The notes under the pieces were generated by a model. It saw only the letters and a program-made list of their open reading frames with translations, did no database searches and was not told the origin of the DNA. A DNA stretch of 14,974 nt, taken from assembly GCA_933822405.4 (NCBI GenBank), contig CAKOGP040001879.1, positions 1-14,974 on the forward strand. The letters are read 5' to 3'. Shown in pieces: positions 9,261 through 14,974 of the stretch; position 1 is the first letter of the stretch, and every line of letters starts with the position of its first letter. Source of the DNA: Cylindrotheca closterium (Eukaryota; Bacillariophyta; Bacillariophyceae; Bacillariales; Bacillariaceae). The position numbers and the translations under genes were made by a program.

Positions 9261-9351
9261 CATTAACGACACAGCAGAAACAAAGGGAGCAATTGCACCC
9301 AAACCAACATTTCCTCGCCGTCACCGAGCGACGACACAACAGGGCACACCA

Positions 9352-10198
9352 ATTGGATTTCGGTTCTGGCGGACGTAAGACAAGCGACAGGCTTGTCGTG
9401 GTCCAAACCGATTGACAACTTTTTGGCCCATAAAGCCATCATTGCCAACCAGCCGTGCCAATATGCGACCCATCAAGTCGTCATGCAGAGGCACCGACCA
9501 TAGCGATCTCCGATCCGCCTAATAGGAAATAATCATCTCTACAGGAAATAACTATTCTAGAAGACTTGTTATCTACATGGAAAAGGGCAAAGCAAAAGCC
9601 TTGCACGAAAACTCAAATTTCCCAAAACTTTACTGGATGTTATGCAATCCAGAAAGGCCGGTACAAAACCCACGTACAGAACTCCCACAGGATTCAGTCT
9701 GGGATTTTCGTGGCGCTCAGACGTTTGATGGTCCAAGCCCACAATTCCATGTTTTCAGATTCCCTGCAAAAACCGACTCATACTGAGTTTCCAAGTGAAA
9801 CTTCCAGTCGCGACGTTACATGTCCAGGCCCCAGTGCACTTGAAAAAACAAGAGCTTGCCGCAATCTTGATGTTTGTCGCGCAACAAAGACACAACAATA
9901 CAACAGGATGATTGGCGCTTGATATCGGGAGGCCGGGGAAAGTAGGCAGGCCTCCGGATCCGCGTCTAGGCAGCGGTCTTGATTTCCCACAAAGCAACAA
10001 TTCACCTTGCCTTCGAGCTCCATCACTCCCCCACACGACCGACGACAACTGGCCTTGAATTTGCAAAAAGCAATCTCTCCAGCTGCCGCCTCGGGCGAGA
10101 AAAACGGAAAGGTCTCCACGGTGCGGCTGATGTTGGATCCAGCGCTGCGACCGCTCCTTCTTTCGTCCAAGCTTCTTGCGCTGAGGAAAGACCGCCTC
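9352..10198 (+). repeat. Block B copy 1
   Basis: Direct repeat of 10207-10865, running from TTGGATTTCGGTTCTGG to GAAAGACCGCCTC with scattered substitutions. Copy 1 carries an additional 185 bp at 9671-9855, between GTACAAAACC and TTGCCGCAATC, absent from copy 2. A plus-strand frame (10007-10201, starting MPSSSITPPHDRRQL) is conserved between copies but stops at the B1/B2 junction. It may be leader or coding sequence of Copia 2; its identity is not known. Confidence 0.85.
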
Positions 10199-10206
10199 TG
10201 ATAAAG

Positions 10207-10865
10207 TTGGATTTCGGTTCTGGCAGACATCAGACAAGCGACAGGCTTGTCGTCGTCCAAACCGATTGACAACTTTGTGGTCCATAAAACCATCATTGCC
10301 AACCAGCCGTGCCAATATGCGACCCATCAAGTCGTCATGCAGAGGCACCGACCATAGCGATCTCCGATCCGCCTAATAGGAAATAATCATCTCTACAGGA
10401 AATAACTATTCTAAAAGACTTGTTATCTACATGGAATGGGCAAAGCAAAAGCCTTGCACGAAAACTCAAATTTCCGAAAACTTTACTGGATGTTTGCAAT
10501 CCAGAAAGGTCGGTACAAAACCTTGCCGCAATCTTGATGTTTGTCGCGCAACAAAAACACAACAATACAACAGGATGGTTGGCGCTTGATATCGGGAGGC
10601 CGAGGAAAGTAGGCAGGCCTCCGGATCCGCGTCTAGGCAGCGGTCTTGATTTCCCACAAAGCAACAATTCACCTTGCCTTCGAGCTCCATCACTCCCCCA
10701 CACGACCGACGACAACTGGCCTTGAATTTGCAAAAAGCAATCTCTCCAGCTGCCGCCTCGGGCGAGAAAAACGGAAAGGTCTCCACGGTGCGGTTGATGT
10801 TGGATCCAGCGCTGCGACCGCTCCTTCTTTCGTCCAAGCTTCTTCCGTCGAGGAAAGACCGCCTC
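10207..10865 (+). repeat. Block B copy 2
   Basis: Tandem copy of 9352-10198 lacking the 185-bp segment. Its plus-strand frame beginning MPSSSITPPHDRRQL at 10674 stays open through block C1 and runs in frame into the gag start at 11019. This raises the possibility that B encodes an N-terminal extension of Gag in the parent element. Confidence 0.85.
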
Positions 10866-10866
10866 A

Positions 10867-11127
10867 ACACCGAACCACTTGATCTACTTCATGTCTTCAA
10901 CAGTGCCATCAACGAAACAGCAGAAACAGAGGGAGCGATCGCACCCGAACCAAGCGAACCAGAACAGTCTCCTTTTCTTACTTTACGGCCCCAATCGTTC
11001 CTTACAATCCAACCAACCATGGCTCAAGGAGCAAATCCACCAACTCCACCAGCTGGACCCACACCACCATCTGGGGCGACAGCACCAACAAGTGGCGTGC
11101 TCTTCAGCCCAACAACTCCAACTCTTG
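10867..11127 (+). repeat. Block C copy 1: gag 5' region
   Basis: Direct repeat of 11975-12244 with few substitutions and one 9-bp unit fewer in the Pro/Thr codon repeat. It begins at ACACCGAACCACTTG and ends at ACTCTTG, where copy 2 continues into gag and copy 1 breaks off. Confidence 0.9.
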
Positions 11128-11186
11128 TACAAGATATTCTTCTCGATCGGATACCCTTGCCACTCCATGAACAACTTTGTCCATAG
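11019..11186 (+). pseudogene. gag: Truncated 5' end of Copia 2 gag
   Basis: It starts MAQGANPPTPPAGPTPPSG and matches the first 36 or so residues of the full gag at 12127, with one PPT unit fewer. After SPTTPTL the frame enters the inverted Copia RNase H filler and stops at 11184-11186. It is a remnant with no function of its own. Confidence 0.85.
11128..11186 (-). pseudogene. Inverted 59-bp fragment of Copia RNase H
   Basis: On the minus strand this reads LWTKLFMEWQGYPIEKNILY. It corresponds to LWTKLFIRLQGY plus EKNILY of Copia 1 at about 7935-7990, in opposite orientation. The fragment is more intact than Copia 1: it keeps bases around GGTATCCGATCGAG that Copia 1 has lost, so it came from another copy. 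It sits exactly between block C1 and block A2 and looks like filler DNA captured at a repair junction. Confidence 0.8.
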
Positions 11187-11979
11187 AGTCGGAATATATA
11201 TTCCGATGCGACACGTGTGATACTCCACAACATGTGTCATATACAAACGAAAATCCCACGATCCACATTTTGGTGTGAAACCAAAAATTCACATACTCAA
11301 CACAAGCCGTTGAACTTTAAGCCGTTGAACTTTCGGTGTATCAATCTTCATGTGATTGTTTGAACACATCGAAATAAGCGAATAGTTAACATGATGAATG
11401 GCAGTTGTACCTATGAACACTGAGTCTAGCAATCGGAGACGTCGCTAAACTCAACAAGTTCTCACTGCCATATCGTCACAATTTTAGTAAATCTGCACTT
11501 TTACATCAAACTATTGTCTCTCAAGTTTTATACTTCTATCAAACTACTTCGCTCCAAATACATAACAGCTCTGTCTACAGATATTTTCTGACTGGTTATT
11601 ACAGCCCAAATCGGATAACTACCACACGCTTCCCAACAAGAATACAACACAAACAAATCAGGGATCTCAACCTACAAGAATCCTCCACCGGGTGGCACAT
11701 CGCCTTTTTCCCACATCGAGCGCATAGCTTTCCAAACGTCAACGTAACAGCAGAACCATCCGACACAGTGAGCGCATAGCTTCTTCCCAACAACGAGCGC
11801 ATAGCTTTCCAAACGTCAACGTAACAGCAGAACCATCCGACACATTGAGCGCATAGCTTCTTCCCAACATCGAGCGCATAGCTTTCCCACATTAACGACA
11901 CAGCAGAAACAAAGGGAGCGATTGCACCCGAACCAACATTTCCTCGCCGTCACCGAGCGACGACACAACAGGGCACACC
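11187..11979 (+). repeat. Block A copy 2: LTR-like sequence plus leader of Copia 2
   Basis: Second copy of 8481-9349. It has one 77-bp unit fewer and joins block C2 directly at GGGCACACC, without block B. The palindrome (11189-11206), G-box (11211-11218) and candidate primer site (11593-11605) are retained. Upstream of it is the inverted RNase H filler, so the true LTR start may be truncated. Confidence 0.75.
11714..11890. repeat. 77-bp tandem repeats in leader, copy 2 (two full units plus partial)
   Basis: Units begin at 11714, 11791 and 11868, again 77 bp apart. One unit fewer than in copy 1, showing copy-number change since the duplication. Confidence 0.9.
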
Positions 11980-12244
11980 GAACCACTTGATCTACTTCAC
12001 GTCTTCAACAGTGCCATCAACGAAACAGCAGAAACAGAGGGAGCGATTGCACCCGAACCAACCGAACCAGAACAGTCTCCTTTTCTTACTTTACGGCCCC
12101 AATCGTTCCTTACGATCCAACCAACCATGGCTCAAGGAGCAAATCCACCAACTCCACCAACTCCACCAGCTGGACCCACACCACCATCTGGGGCGACAGC
12201 ACCAACAAGTGGCGTGCTCTTCAGCCCAACAACTCCAACTCTTG
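11975..12244 (+). repeat. Block C copy 2: gag 5' region
   Basis: Second copy of 10867-11127, continuous with the full gag ORF. A 43-bp stretch within it (12020-12062) also resembles 11895-11937 at the end of block A, a smaller internal duplication. Confidence 0.85.
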
Positions 12245-13761
12245 GGAACAAGGTCCGCACCAGCTCCAGCACCGAAACCGCTTGGACTGGAGGGAAACCC
12301 AATCCGACCCGTACTGGCCTTGATCCTTCAGCTTCCACTACCATGGAACATCCGGGACAGTTGCGTCCCACAGGCTATGAAGCAATGAAAAGCGCCACCT
12401 ACCGCAGAACGTCTGACCTCGTTTCGATCACCAAGAAGACGAAGATGACTAGATTCAAGAAGGAACTTTGGCAAACTGCAGTCTCCCGAGGACTGGACTC
12501 CGTCATGTACCTTCCTCGCAGCGGCGACCAGATCTCCGTTGTGACAAGCTCCGATATGTTCACGAAAGAGGAAGCTGAGCTTGAATACACCAAGATTCTC
12601 CCGACGTATGACAGCTACTGCAGATCCAATGACAGGGACGCTGCACACTTACTCATGAACGCCATTGATCCAGATCTTCGAAAGGAAGTTGAACTATTCC
12701 ACAACACCACTGATGGGTTTATTGTTGTATGGTACGTTCTCCTTCGTCTCCTCTATGACAACAACATCGACCGCAAACGCAACATTGAATCCGAGCTTCG
12801 GAAGGTTGCCGTCACAAGCTACCCACAACAGAATGTCAACGCCATCGTTGCCACCTTCCTCAACATGGCAGAAGAACTTGACGATATGGAGGACTACAAT
12901 CACGACAACACCATCAAGATGCTCGACACTCTTTCCTATGCCGGTGGTGGAACCGATCCAAGCAATCCCGACACCCTCTACTTCCGCAGCCAAATTATGA
13001 CTCTTCGCAGCCGTGTGGACGATGCTCTCATCGCTATCCGAGGACTATCAGCGGCTAGCGCTACCACTTACATGGTGGCACATGATGTTCACTACCGTCA
13101 AGTCCTCATGAAAGTCCAAAAGTCTTACCTTCAGCTCTTCAACAACCACAAGTGGCCCCCAGCAAACACCCCTCTCGACTCTCGTACTCCGTCCGCCCTG
13201 CAAGCCAACAACGTACTGACCCAGAAGCACCTGAAGGAACAGTTTCGTGCCTTTCTGCTCCAACAAGCACAAGGAAACAACACCAACACCAACACCAACA
13301 CCAACACCAACACCAACAATAGCAACAACAATAGCAACAACAATAGCAACAACAACAATCGCAATGGTGACCGCACCGGTAACGCACCTCCCAATCCCAA
13401 GCGGGTCCAACCCTCAATTGCTAACGGCGACGTTCCTATTGCAACCGTGGACGGGGTTCCACACTTCAGGAAGAACATCAACGGCAAGGACATGGATTGG
13501 TGCCAGACTTGCAAACGTTTCACCAACACCCACGCTACTCATCAGCATGGCTCCGGTACCAACACCAACACCAACACCAACACCAACACCAACACCAACA
13601 CCAACAACCACAACCACAACCACAACCACAACCACAACCACAACAACAGCAACAGCAACAGCAACAACAACAACAACAACAACAACAACGTTGACGTCGC
13701 TCCTGTTGCTGTTGTCGAAGGGTTGCCAATTGACGGGTATGTTTGCGATTGTTTCGAATGA
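12127..13761 (+). CDS. gag: Copia 2 Gag polyprotein, 3' end replaced
   Basis: A 544-codon uninterrupted frame from ATG 12127. The N-terminus is Pro/Thr/Ser-rich (to about residue 95). The central helical region (about 100-380) has the style of diatom Copia Gag capsid, for example RGLDSVMYLP, NAIDPDLRKEV, RNIESELRKVAV and TPSALQANNVLTQKHLKEQF. A zinc-knuckle-like motif, WCQTCKRFTNTHATHQH, has C459, C462, H469 and H472 or H474. It is flanked by Asn/Thr, Asn/His and Asn runs encoded by microsatellites. Gag would form particles and bind element RNA. The frame is intact, so expression is possible. The last 23 or so codons (from about 13690) are antisense to a membrane-protein gene and are probably not original Gag. 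No protease or pol frame follows in phase. It differs from the Copia 1 Gag, so it is another lineage. Confidence 0.85.
   Translation: MAQGANPPTPPTPPAGPTPPSGATAPTSGVLFSPTTPTLGNKVRTSSSTETAWTGGKPNPTRTGLDPSASTTMEHPGQLRPTGYEAMKSATYRRTSDLVSITKKTKMTRFKKELWQTAVSRGLDSVMYLPRSGDQISVVTSSDMFTKEEAELEYTKILPTYDSYCRSNDRDAAHLLMNAIDPDLRKEVELFHNTTDGFIVVWYVLLRLLYDNNIDRKRNIESELRKVAVTSYPQQNVNAIVATFLNMAEELDDMEDYNHDNTIKMLDTLSYAGGGTDPSNPDTLYFRSQIMTLRSRVDDALIAIRGLSAASATTYMVAHDVHYRQVLMKVQKSYLQLFNNHKWPPANTPLDSRTPSALQANNVLTQKHLKEQFRAFLLQQAQGNNTNTNTNTNTNTNNSNNNSNNNSNNNNRNGDRTGNAPPNPKRVQPSIANGDVPIATVDGVPHFRKNINGKDMDWCQTCKRFTNTHATHQHGSGTNTNTNTNTNTNTNTNNHNHNHNHNHNHNNSNSNSNNNNNNNNNVDVAPVAVVEGLPIDGYVCDCFE
13279..13360. repeat. 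ACCAAC/CAA microsatellite within gag
   Basis: (ACCAAC)n is followed by AACAATAGC-type units, encoding alternating Asn-Thr and then Asn-Ser. Low-complexity linker before the zinc-knuckle. Confidence 0.9.
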
Positions 13762-14164
13762 GTAACAGAATGGAAACAATGACCGAGGCACCAAAGACAA
13801 AACCAATCAGTTTGTTGGTGGGCGATATTTGGTATTCTTGATGATTAATATTGTCTTCTCCTTCATCCGCTTTGGGAGAAAAGAACTTGCTGGTGTTGTT
13901 GCTGTTGTTGTTGTTGTTGGTTTCATCATCACCGTCAACAAGTGATGTCTTATTGTTGTTCACCAACCTTGAAGAAGGAGCTTCCGATGGGGATGCTGTG
14001 GGCATGAAGTCATTGGGACTTGGTTCGTCATTCTCATTAGCAGTTGATGGTAGAATACTGCTGCTACCATCAGCAAGACTTGGAGTCAAGAGAAAACACG
14101 ACAGCAGGAATGCGGTGAACATAACCCATGATGATAATGTCGTTGGTGTTCGCTTGAACTTCAT
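13535..14164 (-). CDS. Small single-pass membrane protein, C-terminus probably truncated
   Basis: The family is not recognised. ATG at 14164-14162 begins a clear signal peptide: basic MKFKRT, then a hydrophobic core around FTAFLLSCFLL, and a likely cleavage after SLA. An acidic, Ser/Asn/Pro-rich lumenal or extracellular segment of about 90 residues follows, with an Asn run and several N-glycosylation sequons such as NNT. One transmembrane helix (LIGFVFGASVIVSILLLI, near residues 118-135) precedes a basic RNNRKHTRQ segment and a Gln/Arg-rich tail. Type I topology is inferred. From about 13690 to the stop the frame is only antisense microsatellite (poly-Cys), so the real gene is probably cut there. 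It is convergent with, and overlaps, the gag frame. It may be a host gene hit by the element, or a fragment carried by it. Confidence 0.65.
   Translation of the reverse strand: MKFKRTPTTLSSWVMFTAFLLSCFLLTPSLADGSSSILPSTANENDEPSPNDFMPTASPSEAPSSRLVNNNKTSLVDGDDETNNNNNSNNTSKFFSPKADEGEDNINHQEYQISPTNKLIGFVFGASVIVSILLLIRNNRKHTRQLATLRQQQQERRQRCCCCCCCCCCCCCCCCGCGCGCGCGCGCWCWCWCWCWCWCWCWYRSHADE
13558..13690. repeat. ACCAAC, ACAACC and CAA microsatellites at gag 3' end
   Basis: Successive runs encode Asn-Thr, Asn-His, Asn-Ser and poly-Asn. On the minus strand they read as poly-Cys and Cys-Gly/Cys-Trp runs, which create a spurious tail on the membrane-protein frame. This is the likely recombination site between gag and that gene. 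Confidence 0.9.
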
Positions 14165-14357
14165 GTTTCAATGATAATGCTGATTGCACAGGAAGAGAGC
14201 AGATGTAAGTAATGAGAAGATTTGAGCTAGGCTATGGTGCCGTATGGGTGAGGATACTGTGTATGATGAGAGCAGTGCCGTGTTGCGTTGTGTCCTGTGT
14301 CTGCACGATACGCACTCTTTCGTTGTTGTTGCGCTTCTCTTAGATGCAAAACTGTAA
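14165..14357 (-). promoter_or_regulatory. Upstream region of the membrane-protein gene; no motif identified
   Basis: Non-coding between two divergent frames (14164 minus and 14358 plus). It would carry the 5' UTR and promoter of the membrane-protein gene if that gene is active. No convincing TATA box or initiator was found. Confidence 0.3.
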
Positions 14358-14852
14358 TACCTTCAACGTCACCTCAACATTTCGTGTAGACTGATAAGTA
14401 AAAAAATACTTCCACCGGATATTTATTTTGGCACCTTCAACATCGCCAACTACAACTTCTACGTATCCTCTGGTATCACCTCCCAGAATGTGCTTGACGT
14501 GATTGCTCCTCCTGCTCTTGTCGAATCTGTCTCTGACGATGTTCACGACGACACCATCCCTATCATCGACCGCAATGCTGTCACCGCTCATCACTGGTGT
14601 GTTCCTGTTGACTCCTTTCCCCACTCTCACTCCACTACCACATCTGCACTCGACTCTCCTACTGTTGAGACCGTCACTGACGACAATGACGATGCAACCA
14701 TCATCCCTACCATCGACCGCGACGACGTCACCATTCAACACTGGTGTGTCCCAGTTGATTCCTTCACCAACTCTGACTCCGCTGCCATGCATGGGCCTGC
14801 CGTCGACTACGACTCTGACAATGATGACGTGCCTCCTTCCCTCGTGGGGTGA
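14358..14852 (+). CDS. Unrecognised acidic coding fragment with internal repeat
   Basis: An open frame runs from just after TAA 14355-14357 to TGA 14850-14852, with an ATG at 14770 only, so it is probably a fragment. Codons are strongly purine-first and pyrimidine-last, supporting the plus strand as coding over the open minus-strand shadow. A unit of about 49 residues occurs twice: PIIDRNAVTAHHWCVPVDSF near 14555-14615 and PTIDRDDVTIQHWCVPVDSF near 14704-14765. The C-terminal part is Asp-rich. After the stop, similar codon bias seems to continue in another frame (about 14872-14914, VLAVCNVVDTEPEP), suggesting a frameshift. Codon style and acidity would fit a displaced part of the Copia 2 polyprotein, but no motif proves it. 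Confidence 0.45.
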   Translation, partial: YLQRHLNISCRLISKKILPPDIYFGTFNIANYNFYVSSGITSQNVLDVIAPPALVESVSDDVHDDTIPIIDRNAVTAHHWCVPVDSFPHSHSTTTSALDSPTVETVTDDNDDATIIPTIDRDDVTIQHWCVPVDSFTNSDSAAMHGPAVDYDSDNDDVPPSLVG

Positions 14853-14974
14853 ATTTGATCGATAACCAGGAGTCCTCGCTGTTTGCAATGTTGTTGATAC
14901 TGAGCCTGAGCCTTGAAACCGGTGCGGAGCTGTGTGAGCCGCATTGAAGAGGCAAGCTGGTGTAGCTGAAGGGA
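14853..14974 (+). other. Possible frameshifted continuation of the acidic fragment
   Basis: A short frame around 14872-14914 keeps the same codon bias, then meets stops. No domain is recognised before the window ends. Confidence 0.25.

Larger units (their letters stand above)
8481..9349 (+). repeat. Block A copy 1: LTR-like sequence plus leader of Copia 2
   Basis: This is a direct repeat of 11187-11979. I see no difference over the first 581 bp (8481-9061 against 11187-11767). After that there are a few substitutions, a 1-bp indel and one extra 77-bp unit. The first part (about 390 bp) behaves like an LTR: it has a palindrome near its 5' end, no coding frame, and a degenerate primer-binding-like TGGT motif after it. 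LTR ends are uncertain because TG...CA termini are not clear in both copies. It lies upstream of a gag start in both copies. Confidence 0.75.

Noticed and set aside
9755..10870. Long minus-strand frames across blocks B1 and B2 (up to 197 codons)
   Set aside because: They share no recognisable motif, overlap the plus-strand frame that joins gag, and their lengths change with the indel between copies. They are more likely shadows.
8893..11901. Minus-strand frames with periodic Cys-rich peptide over the 77-bp repeats
   Set aside because: The period of 77 bp is not a multiple of three, so each unit is read in a different frame. The pattern is a by-product of the repeat.
13048..13806. Minus-strand Val/Leu/Cys-rich frames opposite gag
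   Set aside because: They are antisense translations of the CAA and ACCAAC microsatellites and carry no independent coding evidence.
14340..14888. Minus-strand frame of 182 codons opposite the acidic fragment
   Set aside because: The purine-first, pyrimidine-last codon pattern favours the plus strand. The repeat in the minus frame is only the complement of the plus-strand repeat.

Overview
The window looks like nuclear DNA of a diatom or a close stramenopile relative. This rests on recognising protein families by eye: two Ty1/Copia lineages with Gag and Pol of the kind abundant in diatoms, a reverse transcriptase with a GxGQGNGAGP motif and an FVDD catalytic box, and a P-loop ATPase pseudogene of a type expanded in diatom genomes. 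No database search was possible. Nearly everything is repetitive or decayed, so this is an accessory, transposon-rich region.

Layout. Positions 1-2182 (minus strand) hold a broken reverse transcriptase with a C-terminal RNase H-like domain, running off the left edge. It abuts a degenerate array of about 180-bp repeats (2182-3600, with an outlying unit at 3975-4080). On the minus strand every measurable repeat unit keeps a short conserved peptide followed by a 5' splice-donor consensus. An exon-like reading frame just beyond (4012-4349, minus) is in the same frame as the outermost unit and may be the parent of the array. Positions 4759 to about 6600 (plus) hold a multiply frameshifted P-loop ATPase pseudogene. 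It runs straight into a 5'-truncated, internally deleted Copia element (6600-8252; Gag fragment, then RT and RNase H, no protease or integrase).

Positions 8481-12244 form a mosaic of direct duplications: an LTR-like/leader block A (two copies, no differences seen over the first 581 bp), a block B (two tandem copies) and a block C carrying the start of a second Copia gag (two copies). Between them lies a 59-bp inverted piece of Copia RNase H. The second copy leads into an intact second Copia gag ORF (12127-13761). Its 3' end passes through long CAA/ACCAAC microsatellites and then runs antisense through the end of a small membrane-protein gene (14164 down to about 13690, minus). Beyond that, an unrecognised acidic coding fragment with an internal repeat (14358-14852, plus) reaches toward the right edge.

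The pieces do not form a pathway. They record successive insertions, truncations, tandem duplications and repair-type junctions. The most unusual signals are the intron-like 180-bp array, the inverted Copia filler between the two duplicated leaders, and the gag/membrane-gene antisense fusion. No tRNA, rRNA or CRISPR array was seen.
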